Source: Marinomonas rhodophyticola
Lineage (GTDB): Bacteria; Pseudomonadota; Gammaproteobacteria; Pseudomonadales; Marinomonadaceae
Direction: 5' to 3'
DNA: 64,000 nt
Assembly: GCF_026113935.1 (NCBI RefSeq)
Contig: NZ_JAPEUL010000007.1
Span: 558,001 to 622,000, forward strand
A program made the position numbers and the translations under genes. Positions 19,641-28,747 of this stretch are shown here, piece by piece. The notes beneath the pieces are model-generated. The model was not told the origin of the DNA. It saw only the letters and a program-made list of their open reading frames with translations, and searched no databases. Every line of letters begins with the position of its first letter. Within the stretch, counting starts at the first letter, position 1.

Positions 19641-19991
19641 ATGCCACATTGTATTCTTGAGTACAGTCAAAATTTAGAACAAGAAGTGCCGCCTGTCGAC
19701 CTGCTCGAGGCTGTAAAAGCCGCCTGTATTGCATCGACGCTTTTTACAGCAGAAAACATAAAATTACGCAGTGTTCCGTATAAGAGTTTTTTGACGGCTG
19801 GACAAGAAGATGCCTTCATTCACGTCATATTAAGAATGTTATCAGGTCGGACGTTGGAACAACGCAAACAACTTTCCCATTTGGTTCTTGAAGCGTTAAC
19901 ACAATTTTCATTAAAAGATGTTAGCTTTTCCGTTGAAGTGTGTGAAATGGAACGCGATACCTACGCAAAAAAGGTTGTTCTGTCCCAATAA
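19641..19991 (+). CDS. 5-carboxymethyl-2-hydroxymuconate isomerase family protein
   Basis: The 116-residue protein starts MPHCILEYSQNLEQ; after Met removal Pro2 is the catalytic base of the tautomerase superfamily. The phrase AFIHVILRMLSGRTLEQRKQLS is typical of CHMI (HpaF-like). ATAGGAG precedes ATG 19641. No homoprotocatechuate pathway genes are nearby, so the physiological substrate is uncertain. Confidence 0.85.
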   Translation: MPHCILEYSQNLEQEVPPVDLLEAVKAACIASTLFTAENIKLRSVPYKSFLTAGQEDAFIHVILRMLSGRTLEQRKQLSHLVLEALTQFSLKDVSFSVEVCEMERDTYAKKVVLSQ

Positions 19992-20030
19992 CTATGGCGA
20001 GTCTGATCGCTAAAAAAGGTTTTAAAGATA

Positions 20031-21021
20031 ATGAAAGCCATTGTGTGTTCAATGATGCTTCTACCAAGTTTACTTTGGGACTCAAGCAGATGCTCAGGAG
20101 ATGGATAATAGGTCCATTATTCCATCGGACGGCAGTGTTGTAGAAGGGGCGAGTGAGGGGGATGTGCCTTATTCCCCAGAAGAGCCTGCGGTACCTGAAT
20201 CTATTTCTCAACGCGCGCGAGAAGCAAATGGTCTTTTTCAGCAGCGTGAAAACAGAGAAACAGCAACCTTGAATAATCCGTTTGTTTTAACGCCACATCG
20301 GCCAAATTATTTTTTGCCCTTTGCCTATACTTCGAATCCCAATGATCGTTCTTTTTTAGGAGATGAGACGGACGAGAGTTTGGAGAGTGTGGAATTTAAG
20401 TTTCAACTCAGTGTGAAGTTTCCTGTCGTTTATGACGTGGTAGGACGCGATACCAGTTTATGGTTTGCATATACACAACAAGCCTATTGGCAAGCTTACA
20501 ATAGCCATATTTCAGCGCCTTTTCGGGACACCAATCATGAGCCTGAAGCTTTTATTGTTACCAAGCCCAAGCATGGCTTTTTAGGCATCAAGCCTAGCTA
20601 TATTTCATACGGTTTCAATCATCAGTCGAACGGTCAATCGGGTGATCTCTCTCGTTCGTGGAATCGTTTTTATGTGGACTTTTTATTTGAAACAGGCGAT
20701 ACGGCATTTTCGATTAAGCCTTGGTATCGAATTCCGGAAAGTGCTGACATTGACGACAATCCCAACATAGAAAACTATTATGGCTACGGTGAACTCAATA
20801 TTATCCATGTGATTGACGATTATAGTATTGATGTTATGTTGAGGAATAACCTTAAATCCTCTGATAACAGAGGCGCGTTACAAGTGGGTTTCACGTTTCC
20901 TTTGTGGGGCAAATCCAGAGGTTATATCCAATACTTTAATGGTTATGGACAATCGCTCTTGGATTATAACCATCAGACGCAATCGATCGGTGTTGGCATT
21001 ATGTTGACCAATTGGTTGTGA
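20031..21021 (+). CDS. pldA: Outer-membrane phospholipase A1 (frameshift at about 20075)
   Basis: The conserved part is in frame from 20101, but removing one T in TTT at 20074-20076 connects it to ATG 20031 and gives a normal signal peptide (MKAIVCSMMLLPSLLGTQADA); total 329 residues. OMPLA hallmarks are present: FAYTQQAYWQAYN and the active-site segment YGFNHQSNGQSGDLSRSWNR, with the catalytic His and Ser in NHQSNG. It is a 12-strand barrel enzyme that hydrolyses phospholipids misplaced in the outer leaflet. A terminator follows, and a Pho-box-preceded PAP2/glycosyltransferase operon lies next. Confidence 0.9.
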
Positions 21022-21067
21022 TGTATGACCTAATGATGATTGTTTTTAATAATCAATAGACATAAAA

Positions 21068-21094
21068 GACCTCGCTTTGTCGGGGTATTTTTTT
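21068..21094 (+). terminator. Rho-independent terminator after pldA
   Basis: ACCTCG (21069-21074) pairs with CGGGGT (21081-21086, one G-U pair) and is followed by ATTTTTTTG. Confidence 0.75.
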
Positions 21095-21116
21095 GTCTAT
21101 TGGTTGTAAATAGGCG

Positions 21117-21145
21117 CTGTCATGAAGTTGTCATCTTAATGCCAC
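21117..21145 (+). promoter_or_regulatory. Pho box upstream of the PAP2-glycosyltransferase operon
   Basis: CTGTCAT (21117-21123), GAAG, TTGTCAT (21128-21134) is a 7-4-7 PhoB site close to consensus, with a degenerate third repeat ATGCCAC (21139-21145) at the same 11-bp period. It ends 59 bp before the PAP2 start codon. A clear -10 element is not obvious. Confidence 0.75.
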
Positions 21146-21204
21146 AGAACGGACATTTTACTGGTCTATGTTGAAAGTAAGAGAAACCAGTGAGGGTGAT
21201 TAGC

Positions 21205-21720
21205 ATGAACATACTTCAAAATATCCACGCATTTGATGTCCAGACGTTTTCCTGGTGTATGGCGCGTAAACACAGAGCGAAGCTGACGACCATCGGGAGA
21301 GCTATTTCGTTTTCGGCTGACGGTCCGTTATACGCTCTCGGGGCATTGTTGCTCTGGTGGGCAGGATACGATGTTTTAGTGGCCGTGTTAGCCTTAGGTT
21401 TTGTCGTTGAGCGTTTGGTGTATTTTGTACTAAAGCGAGGCTTTAAGCGCAATCGGCCAGCGGATGCTCTGGATAATTTCAGCAGCTTTATTATTCCCTC
21501 AGATCAATTTTCCTTTCCATCTGGTCATACCTCTGGTGCATTTTTTATCGCTTTCTGTTTGAGTGAGTGGTTTCCTAGTTTAAATATGATGTTGTACTTT
21601 TGGGCGGCAAATGTGGGGTTATCACGTATTTTTCTGGGTGTGCATTTTCCTACAGATACGGTGATTGGCGCTTTGTTAGGCAGCGCTTGTGCTGCGCTAG
21701 CAATAGGAGTGTTAGTATGA
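21205..21720 (+). CDS. PAP2-family lipid phosphatase
   Basis: ATG 21205 has GAGGG 8 bp upstream. The 171-residue membrane protein carries the three PAP2 motifs: KRGFKRNRP (KX6RP), FPSGH, and SRIFLGVHFPTD (SRX5HX3D). Such enzymes dephosphorylate phosphatidate, phosphatidylglycerol-phosphate or undecaprenyl-diphosphate with the active site on the periplasmic face. The stop codon overlaps the glycosyltransferase start (ATGA), so the two are translationally coupled. The upstream Pho box predicts induction in low phosphate. Confidence 0.9.
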   Translation: MNILQNIHAFDVQTFSWCMARKHRAKLTTIGRAISFSADGPLYALGALLLWWAGYDVLVAVLALGFVVERLVYFVLKRGFKRNRPADALDNFSSFIIPSDQFSFPSGHTSGAFFIAFCLSEWFPSLNMMLYFWAANVGLSRIFLGVHFPTDTVIGALLGSACAALAIGVLV

Positions 21721-22814
21721 AAATTCTGTACGGCGTGCAAGGTACAGGGAATGGTCATATCACTCGGGCAAGAGCCATGGCAGCGGAAATGCATGCTGCT
21801 GGAATCGAGGTGGATTTTGTGTTTTCAGGACGCGCGCCAGAAGATTATTTTGATATGGCCGTATTTGGCAATTACCGGACATTTCAGGGGCTTAGCTTTG
21901 TGGCACGTAATGGGCAACTAGATCTGTATGCTACCTGTCGGAATGCCAATTTTTTAACGCTGTTTCGAGACATTCGTTCTTTGGATACTCGTGGTTATGA
22001 TTTAGTGATCACGGATTTTGAACCCATTGTGGCTTGGGCGGCTAAGCGTCAGGGTGTTCCTTGTGTGGGGTTTGGTCATCAATATGCCTTCAAATACGAT
22101 ATTCCTCGTTATAAAAAGAACGCTATTGCACAATGGATTATGTCGAATTTTGCGCCTGCCGTCACGCAGTTAGGCGCCCATTGGCATCATTTTGGTCATC
22201 CTATTTTACCACCGCTCATTCACGCACAAGCCATGGCGAATAGAGCGCATTCTGATCAAGTTTTAGTGTATCTACCCTTTGAAAACAGTGAAGCGGTTTT
22301 AGACTGGCTTGAAGGCGTACCCAATTATCAGTTTCGCTTACACTGCAAAGATATAGAGCCTGGTGTTTATGGAAACGTTGAGGTCTTTCCTTTTGGTCGA
22401 GACTTATTTCAAAAAAATTTAAGTGAATGCGAATCTGTGTTGTGTAATGCGGGGTTTGAATTGAATTCAGAGGCGTTACAGCTAGGACGACGCATTTTAG
22501 CGAAACCGTTAAAAGGACAGATAGAGCAGCATTCAAATGCGATTGCGTTGGATTTGTTAGGCATTGCTAAGACCAGCAATGTATTAAGCTCTGAGATTAT
22601 TAAAGAGTGGCTAGAGACAAGTCGAGTGGTGCAAATCTCTTACCCCAATGTCGCCAAAGCAGTCGTTGCTTGGTTGCAGTCTAGCAATGATATTAGTGTT
22701 TCTGACTTGTGTGAGTCATTATGGCGGCAAACACCCAATGTACGTGGTATTGATTTTAAGTATGATAAAGACACGCAACCTATTGATGTTAAAAGCGTTA
22801 CAGCCTGTCACTAA
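21717..22814 (+). CDS. MJ1255/VC2487-type glycosyltransferase
   Basis: The 365-residue protein begins MKILYGVQGTGNGHITRARA, the Gly-rich N-terminal loop of MurG/MGDG-synthase-like GT-B enzymes. It has DLVITDFEPIVAWAAKRQG in the first lobe and VLCNAGFELNSEALQLGRRILAKPL in the nucleotide-sugar lobe. It matches the family annotated MJ1255/VC2487. It has no signal peptide, so it is cytosolic or peripheral. Coupled to a PAP2 phosphatase and preceded by a Pho box, it may make a glycolipid from diacylglycerol. Donor and acceptor are unproven. Confidence 0.82.
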   Translation: MKILYGVQGTGNGHITRARAMAAEMHAAGIEVDFVFSGRAPEDYFDMAVFGNYRTFQGLSFVARNGQLDLYATCRNANFLTLFRDIRSLDTRGYDLVITDFEPIVAWAAKRQGVPCVGFGHQYAFKYDIPRYKKNAIAQWIMSNFAPAVTQLGAHWHHFGHPILPPLIHAQAMANRAHSDQVLVYLPFENSEAVLDWLEGVPNYQFRLHCKDIEPGVYGNVEVFPFGRDLFQKNLSECESVLCNAGFELNSEALQLGRRILAKPLKGQIEQHSNAIALDLLGIAKTSNVLSSEIIKEWLETSRVVQISYPNVAKAVVAWLQSSNDISVSDLCESLWRQTPNVRGIDFKYDKDTQPIDVKSVTACH

Positions 22815-22824
22815 TGACAGGCTG
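22800..22824. terminator. Hairpin spanning the glycosyltransferase stop codon
   Basis: ACAGCCTGTCA (22800-22810) pairs perfectly with TGACAGGCTGT (22814-22824) around a CTA loop; the TAA stop (22812-22814) is in the loop region. Few T's follow, so termination may be weak or it may protect the mRNA end. Confidence 0.6.
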
Positions 22825-22888
22825 TAATTTCATCCCATTTTATTCAGTGTTTAACTGTCTTTTGTTTGCCGTCAAGCTGGCTCATTCT

Positions 22889-23812
22889 TTAAGCGCGAAG
22901 GTTTTGTTCAAAGAAACTGATGGTACGTTGCCACGCCAATTCTGCGTTTTTCTCATCATAGCGAGCCGTTGAATCATTATGAAAGCCATGGTTTGTTTTA
23001 GGGTAAACGTAGGCAGTGTAATTTACATTGTTGGCTTTTAACGCTTTCTCATAGTCAGGCCAGGTGTCATTCACTCGCTGATCTAATTCTGCGAAGTGAA
23101 TTTGCAAAGCGGCTTTAATTTTATCTATATTGCCCTTGGCAGGCGTTCCGTAATAAGGCGCACCTGCCTGAATGGTATCCGGCATGGCCGCCGCCAATGT
23201 GTTAGTTAAATAACCACCGTAACAGAATCCGACCATACCCACTTTACCTGTGCCAAATTCGTGCTTCTTCAGTAGAGTGGCTGCGTCCATGAAATCGCCT
23301 TCAATCTTGCTACCATCTAAGGTTTTTTGCATTTCGCGGCCCGCGTCATCGTTGCCAGGATAGCCACCGAGAGGAAACAGAGCGTCAGGAGCAAAAGCAA
23401 TGAAGCCAGCCTTCGCTAAGCGTCTTGCCACATCTTCGATATAAGGATTAAGACCACGATTTTCATGGGCTACTAATACAGTAGGGGCTTTATTATCGGC
23501 ATTGACATTTTTGGGCATCACTAAATAGCCGCGACCTTTGCCGTGTCCATTAGGCGTATCAAATTCGACATAACTGGCGCGGATCTCAGGATCATTAAAG
23601 GACACTTGTTCCGCTAGCGCATAGTTTGGTGTCAACGCACCAGCGACAACAGAAAGGGTTAGCCCAGTCACACTGAGCGTCCCTAAGCGAGATAAGAAGG
23701 TGCGGCGGTCTATGTCGCCATGGGCGTATTCGTCGTACCAGTCAAAGGCTTCTTGCGGAATGCTGTTGCTTGATATTGGCCTAGGTGTGTTTTTTTCTGA
23801 TGATAACGTCAT
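22889..23812 (-). CDS. Dienelactone hydrolase family protein, Tat-exported
   Basis: ATG at 23812 is preferred (GGAAGA upstream) over an in-frame start 14 codons earlier. The 307-residue product has DRRTFLSRLG followed by a hydrophobic stretch, a twin-arginine-type signal. The hydrolase domain has the nucleophile elbow GFCYGGYL with catalytic Cys, and NHGFHNDS with catalytic His. The family hydrolyses lactones or carboxylic esters. Substrate is unknown. Confidence 0.87.
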   Translation of the reverse strand: MTLSSEKNTPRPISSNSIPQEAFDWYDEYAHGDIDRRTFLSRLGTLSVTGLTLSVVAGALTPNYALAEQVSFNDPEIRASYVEFDTPNGHGKGRGYLVMPKNVNADNKAPTVLVAHENRGLNPYIEDVARRLAKAGFIAFAPDALFPLGGYPGNDDAGREMQKTLDGSKIEGDFMDAATLLKKHEFGTGKVGMVGFCYGGYLTNTLAAAMPDTIQAGAPYYGTPAKGNIDKIKAALQIHFAELDQRVNDTWPDYEKALKANNVNYTAYVYPKTNHGFHNDSTARYDEKNAELAWQRTISFFEQNLRA

Positions 23813-24029
23813 TGCTATGTCTTCCTTACAGGTTGATGAAACTAAGCAGAACATTGTTATAGATTATTGCTGGACTAGATTACAAAAGTAGACACGGTAT
23901 AGCTGTACTAATGTCTTCTTTAGAAGTGAACAAACAAAAATGGTTCAATAGACATACGTATAAAAAAAGAATCGGATGATGAAGATTGATCTTTTTTTAA
24001 AAGTATGCGTAATTAGAGTTTAGTACTCA

Positions 24030-24044
24030 GTAAATAGTATTTAC
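24030..24044. promoter_or_regulatory. Perfect dyad upstream of folM
   Basis: GTAAATA-G-TATTTAC is a perfect 7-1-7 inverted repeat 42 bp before the folM start. A second dyad, ATCTTC/GAAGAT (24047-24062), lies next to it. The factor is unknown; it resembles but does not match the TyrR/PhhR pattern (spacer one base too short). Confidence 0.5.
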
Positions 24045-24085
24045 CAATCTTCTTAATGAAGATAACTCAGTAGGAACGGATACTT

Positions 24086-24808
24086 ATGATGCGTAAAATG
24101 CCTATTATTATTACAGGCGGCGGGCAACGTCTAGGTTTAGCCTGTGCGAAGGCGTTACTTGCGCAGGGATATGACGTCATTATTACCTATCGAAAAGTAC
24201 GAGAAAGTATTGTGGCGTTAGAAGAACAGGGGGTGACTTGTATTCAAGCCGATTTTTCAACCGCATCTGGCGTTGATGAATTTGTGGCGAACATACTCAG
24301 TCGCTACTCAGCATTAGGTGGCATTATTCACAATGCGTCTGAATGGGCACCGGAGGAAGGGTGTGCAGACACTGCCTTATTAATGGAAAAAATGTGGCAA
24401 GTGCATGTATTTGCACCTTATCGTATAAATCTGGCCTTTGAAGCATTATTATGTGCAGGTTCTGAGCAAGATGGGCAAGCAGACATCATTCATATGACGG
24501 ATTATGTGGTAGAGAAAGGCAGTGATAAACATATTGCCTATGCAGCGAGTAAAGCGGGTTTGGCTAATTTAACTTGCTCTTTTGCTAAACGCTTTGCGCC
24601 TAAAGTAAAAGTGAATGCGATTGCACCATCATTGTTGATGTTTAATGAAAGCGATGATGACGAATACCGTAATAAAGCATTGAATAAGTCACTGCTTCGC
24701 AAAGCGCCAGGAGAACAAGAAGGCGTCATGGCTGTGCAGTATATATTAGGCAGTCGCTATATGACAGGTCGAACCTTGTCACTTGATGGGGGACGTCATT
24801 TGGTCTAA
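24086..24808 (+). CDS. folM: Dihydromonapterin reductase (short-chain dehydrogenase)
   Basis: The 240-residue SDR starts MMRKMPIIITGGGQRLGLAC; the TGGGQRLG cofactor loop is the FolM variant of the SDR glycine motif. It has IIHNASEW, and catalytic Tyr and Lys in YAASKAGL. FolM makes tetrahydromonapterin, a pterin cofactor used for example by phenylalanine hydroxylase. It is followed 72 bp later by folE, the first enzyme of the same pathway, which supports the assignment. Confidence 0.88.
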   Translation: MMRKMPIIITGGGQRLGLACAKALLAQGYDVIITYRKVRESIVALEEQGVTCIQADFSTASGVDEFVANILSRYSALGGIIHNASEWAPEEGCADTALLMEKMWQVHVFAPYRINLAFEALLCAGSEQDGQADIIHMTDYVVEKGSDKHIAYAASKAGLANLTCSFAKRFAPKVKVNAIAPSLLMFNESDDDEYRNKALNKSLLRKAPGEQEGVMAVQYILGSRYMTGRTLSLDGGRHLV

Positions 24809-24880
24809 TTAACCAAATAGCACCTCTTTTTTGAACGCCTCCATGTCATGTGACAGGGTTAAGCAACTTAGGACAAATAT

Positions 24881-25564
24881 ATGAAAGCTAATACAGCTGA
24901 ACAAACCAATTTACATCGTCCCGTCTTGTCTGATGCGGCGATAAAAGTACGTGATGCTCTTATCAATAGCGGTTTAGAAACCCCGATGATTGATAATGGT
25001 TTAACCAATGAAGAAAAATACCAGCGTATTAAACACTCGTTTGAAGATATTGTGACAACGCTCGGCTTAGATCTGAGTGATGATAGTTTGGCAGAAACAC
25101 CACACCGAATTGCTAAAATGTATGTAAAAGAGATTTTTTCAGGTCTGGATTATGCATTGTTTCCCAAGATCACCGTCATTGAAAACAAGATGCAAGTGGA
25201 TGAAATGGTCAAGGTGAGTGATATTAGTTTTACCAGCACCTGTGAACATCATTTTGTTACTATCGATGGGTTGGCGAAAGTCGCTTATTTGCCGAAAACG
25301 AAGATTATCGGTTTGTCGAAGATCAACCGTATCGTGCGCTTTTTTGCACAGCGTCCACAAGTTCAAGAACGTCTGACTCAGCAAATTTTGGTAACGTTAC
25401 AAACTTTACTAGAGACCGACAATGTTGCTGTCAGTATCAGTGCTGTACATTATTGTGTAAAAGCGCGTGGTGTTATGGATGCTAGCTCTTCGACACAAAC
25501 CACCGCTTTGGGTGGATTGTTCAAACGCAGTGATAAAACCCGTGGGGAGTTCCTTGCCAGATAG
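24881..25564 (+). CDS. folE: GTP cyclohydrolase I
   Basis: The 227-residue protein has the zinc ligands and active site in [14 protein letters not shown] and [12 protein letters not shown]-like sequence ([13 protein letters not shown]), plus [13 protein letters not shown] and [20 protein letters not shown]. It converts GTP to dihydroneopterin triphosphate, feeding folate and, with FolM, tetrahydromonapterin. It is the type I (not FolE2) form and has an N-terminal extension of about 20 residues. A terminator follows at 25627. Confidence 0.93.
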   Translation: MKANTAEQTNLHRPVLSDAAIKVRDALINSGLETPMIDNGLTNEEKYQRIKHSFEDIVTTLGLDLSDDSLAETPHRIAKMYVKEIFSGLDYALFPKITVIENKMQVDEMVKVSDISFTSTCEHHFVTIDGLAKVAYLPKTKIIGLSKINRIVRFFAQRPQVQERLTQQILVTLQTLLETDNVAVSISAVHYCVKARGVMDASSSTQTTALGGLFKRSDKTRGEFLAR

Positions 25565-25626
25565 GTTGGCAAGATACGCTGCTAAGGCAACCGGATTCAC
25601 TGAAAAGCATCATAAGTACTCAAACG

Positions 25627-25659
25627 AAAAGAGTCTGTTTAATACAGGCTCTTTTTTTA
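25627..25659 (+). terminator. Rho-independent terminator after folE
   Basis: AGAGTCTGT (25630-25638) pairs with ACAGGCTCT (25644-25652, one G-U pair), followed by a seven-T run. Confidence 0.85.
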
Positions 25660-25726
25660 TGTCATAAATTCAGGCAAAGTGACGCAGCACAGATAGGATA
25701 AACCTTTACATTTGAGGCTTTAAGGC

Positions 25727-26002
25727 ATGACAGATAAGAAAACAGTGTGGTTTCCAGCGAAAGATAATGGCTGGGGGTGGGGAAAACCTAACACTTGGCA
25801 AGGTTGGCTGGTATTGGTGTTGTATATTGTTAGCGTGGCCATCGTCAGTTTCGCCGTTGATCCTAAAGAAGCGCTTCTTAAATGGGCTGTGCTGGTTGCC
25901 AGTATGACTTTCGTTCTATTGTTGGTGTATCTCTGGAAAGGGGAAGCCCCAAATTGGAAGTGGAAACCGATCGAGAAAGATAAGCGCCGATGGTACAAGT
26001 AG
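25727..26002 (+). CDS. Conserved small membrane protein, unknown function
   Basis: The 91-residue protein has a Trp-rich N-terminus (VWFPAKDNGWGWGKPNTWQG), two membrane spans (about 26-46 and 52-69), and a basic Trp-containing tail (NWKWKPIEKDKRRWYK). Termini are probably cytoplasmic. I recognise no named family. It stands alone between folE and an MFS gene. Confidence 0.7.
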   Translation: MTDKKTVWFPAKDNGWGWGKPNTWQGWLVLVLYIVSVAIVSFAVDPKEALLKWAVLVASMTFVLLLVYLWKGEAPNWKWKPIEKDKRRWYK

Positions 26003-26098
26003 CAGATCTTTATCTTAAGTCAATTTAAGTGAATTTAAAGATTTTATTGAAAACACGAATCGGTTCAAATAAGCAAAAACAAATTTAAGGATAAGTTA

Positions 26099-27286
26099 GT
26101 GCGCACATCAGGCGTGTTATTGTTTATTGCTTACTTAGGATTTATCAGTTTAGGATTGCCGGATGCGGCCCATGGGATTAACTGGCCCTTTGTGCGAACG
26201 GCTTTTGCTGTCCCAATGGGGTGGTTAGGCTTGGTGATTGCCGCTGGAGGTATCGGTTATCTGATATCGAGTTTTTCGGTTGGTTATCTAATGAACCGCT
26301 TTGGTGTCGGTTGGTTGCTGGTGGTGAGCAGCTTGCTGGTGAGCAGTGGTTTATGCGGGTTTTATTTCAGCCCTGCTTTTTGGGTTTTTGCTTTGTTTTC
26401 TGTGGTGATTGGCATGGGGTCCGGTGCCATTGACGCAGGATTAAATGCCTATGCCGCAGAGCATTTCTCTACAAAACATATGAACTGGTTACACGCCGCA
26501 TTTGGCGTAGGGGCGACCGCAGGCCCGGTTATTGTTACCAGTGTTTTAGTGAGTTTTTCGCAAAATTGGCGTCTCGGTTATGCTGTGATCGCTATCATCT
26601 TATTTACCATGACGCTGGTGTTTTTGTTTAGTCGCCACCTGTGGGAAAGTGACAAGCATGCGCCTAAAAAAGCCGAGGTTTCTTCAGAAGCTCTTGTACC
26701 TGTGACGCAACTCCAGGCTTTAAAACACCCAGTGATTCGCTTCCAGATTGTCTTTTTCTTTCTGTACTCAGGGGTAGAGGTCGGAGTGGGGCAATGGGCA
26801 TTCACTGTGATGACAGAGTCTCGTGGTATTTCCCTTGCCAGCGCGGGTACTTGGGTGGCGGTATATTGGGGGGCTTTGGCATTTGGCCGCGCTATTTTTG
26901 GTTTCTTGGTTGAGCGTTTTTCGGTTGATCAGTTATTACGTCTTTGTTTGGCTGGTATGGCGTTCGGTGCGCTCTTCTTTACCTTCAGTATGACACCTTA
27001 CGCTAGCTATTTGGGATTAGCGCTTATGGGATTTTGTGCCGCCCCCATCTTTCCTTGTATGATTTCGCAAACAGCTGCACGGGTTGGTAAACATTACTCA
27101 GTACACGCCATCGGTTTTCAGATGAGTGCCGCTGTCTTGGGGGCAATGACGCTACCATTTTTGAGTGGGCTAATAGGTGGACAGTTTGGGCTGACGTCAT
27201 TGAGTATCAGCTTTTTAGCTTACGCTCTGGCTTTATTTGGTCTTTTTCATAGTATTTTGAAGCGTTCGCTTTCATCGTCAGTGTAG
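26099..27286 (+). CDS. MFS transporter
   Basis: GTG 26099 is preceded by AAGGA. The 395-residue protein has about 12 membrane spans and MFS features (GYLMNRFGVGW loop between TM2 and TM3; GSGAIDAGLNAYAAEHF). It resembles the sugar/drug MFS group with a LPDAAHG start. Substrate is unknown. It converges on the next MFS gene with 5 bp between stop codons. Confidence 0.85.
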   Translation: MRTSGVLLFIAYLGFISLGLPDAAHGINWPFVRTAFAVPMGWLGLVIAAGGIGYLISSFSVGYLMNRFGVGWLLVVSSLLVSSGLCGFYFSPAFWVFALFSVVIGMGSGAIDAGLNAYAAEHFSTKHMNWLHAAFGVGATAGPVIVTSVLVSFSQNWRLGYAVIAIILFTMTLVFLFSRHLWESDKHAPKKAEVSSEALVPVTQLQALKHPVIRFQIVFFFLYSGVEVGVGQWAFTVMTESRGISLASAGTWVAVYWGALAFGRAIFGFLVERFSVDQLLRLCLAGMAFGALFFTFSMTPYASYLGLALMGFCAAPIFPCMISQTAARVGKHYSVHAIGFQMSAAVLGAMTLPFLSGLIGGQFGLTSLSISFLAYALALFGLFHSILKRSLSSSV

Positions 27287-27291
27287 CAAGG

Positions 27292-28503
27292 TTACTCATT
27301 TGCTTTGTCTAAGGTGTGGCGCTTTAGCAAATCTGGAAACAGATACATCCACAGACCAACCACGGCAATCGTTCCGGCTCCACCAATAACAATGGCTGGA
27401 ACCACGCCAAACCAAGCCGCTGTCACACCAGATTCGAATTCTCCTAATTGGTTTGAACTGCCAATAAACACAGAGTTGGCTGCGCTGACGCGCCCACGCA
27501 TATCATCAGGTGTTTCTAATTGTACTAACGTGGAACGAATGACCACGCTGATCATGTCTGAAGCGCCTAAAAGGACCAGTGCTAGCATAGAGAGAATAAG
27601 GTTTTCAGATAAGCCAAAGATGATGGTCGCGACACCAAAGATTGCGACGGCAGCGAACATGATTTTTCCCACACTATGAGTCAAAGGGTGGCGTGCTAAA
27701 TAGACGGACATTAATAACGCACCTAAAGCCGGAGCGCAGCGTAGTAAACCTAAGCCCCAAGGTCCTGTATGAAGAATGTCTTTTGCGACGATTGGCAACA
27801 ATGCCGTGGCGCCACCCAGTAGCACAGCAAACATATCCAATGAGACTGATCCCAAGATGACTTTATTGCCACGTATAAAGGTTAATCCACCAAACAGATG
27901 TTCGATACTAATAGGGGATTTGCTTTTTACCGTAAAGTTATAACGTAAGAAAAACATGATAATGCAGGAGATGAGAAAACAACTCATGCTGGATAAATAC
28001 AGTGTAGTCGGTCCTAAAAGATAAATGAGTCCACCCAGTGCTGGACCCGCTATAACGGATATCTCGCGTGCTGAAGCCATGGCGCTAACAGCACGTGAAA
28101 GCAGAACATTTGGGATCAGGTTGGGTAAGATCGCTTGATTTGCAGGCATTTCGAAGGCCCTTGCGGTGCCAAGAAGCGCAGCACAGGCGTAAATCATATT
28201 GGCCGAAATCGTGGCTGTAATATTGCCATACGCTAGGATGGCCACCGTCATTGCCATCGTTAAGCGTGTGCAAACACAGATAAGCCTTCGATTATAGCGA
28301 TCTGCAACGTGCCCTACGACTAAGGTCAATAATAATTGCGGGAGAAATTGACACAGTCCTACTAAGCCTAGTGCCATCGGACTGTTGGTTAAGTCGTACA
28401 TTTGCCAGCCAATACCGACACTCAACATTTGGAAGGCGAAAGAAGAGGCTATTTGGCCGATCCAGAAATGAAGAAAATTCGGGTGTTGAAAGAGTGACGG
28501 CAT
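27292..28503 (-). CDS. MFS transporter, EntS-like (MFS_3) group
   Basis: The 403-residue protein starts MPSLFQHPNFLHFWIGQIAS and has the MFS_3 pattern (GHVADRYNRRLI after TM2, PANQAILPNLIP, RSTLVQLETPDDMRGRVSAAN). This group includes EntS, an enterobactin exporter, and many exporters of unknown substrate. No siderophore biosynthesis genes are in the window, so a siderophore role is only a possibility. Confidence 0.85.
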   Translation of the reverse strand: MPSLFQHPNFLHFWIGQIASSFAFQMLSVGIGWQMYDLTNSPMALGLVGLCQFLPQLLLTLVVGHVADRYNRRLICVCTRLTMAMTVAILAYGNITATISANMIYACAALLGTARAFEMPANQAILPNLIPNVLLSRAVSAMASAREISVIAGPALGGLIYLLGPTTLYLSSMSCFLISCIIMFFLRYNFTVKSKSPISIEHLFGGLTFIRGNKVILGSVSLDMFAVLLGGATALLPIVAKDILHTGPWGLGLLRCAPALGALLMSVYLARHPLTHSVGKIMFAAVAIFGVATIIFGLSENLILSMLALVLLGASDMISVVIRSTLVQLETPDDMRGRVSAANSVFIGSSNQLGEFESGVTAAWFGVVPAIVIGGAGTIAVVGLWMYLFPDLLKRHTLDKANE

Positions 28504-28747
28504 GGTGTTTGGTCGATTTTGAGTAAAAATAAAATTTAAGCATTTTTATTTCTTTCTTGATAGTCATTATTTTTATCTAAATCGTCGTTTAGCTCTAAGC
28601 GTAACCAGAAAAATAGAGAGAACTATGTTAGATTATTGGCCTATTTGTCAGGATGATAACTAGCCTCCTAATACCGATTCCCCCGACGGTTTTTTGTCAG
28701 CCTGTTTACTGCATAAGCATAAGGCTATTTGATGATAAGGATTCACA

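Noticed and set aside
28559-28577. Possible Fur box in the divergent region between two MFS genes
   Set aside because: Only about 13 of 19 positions match the Fur consensus in very AT-rich DNA, and no siderophore genes are present; too weak to call.
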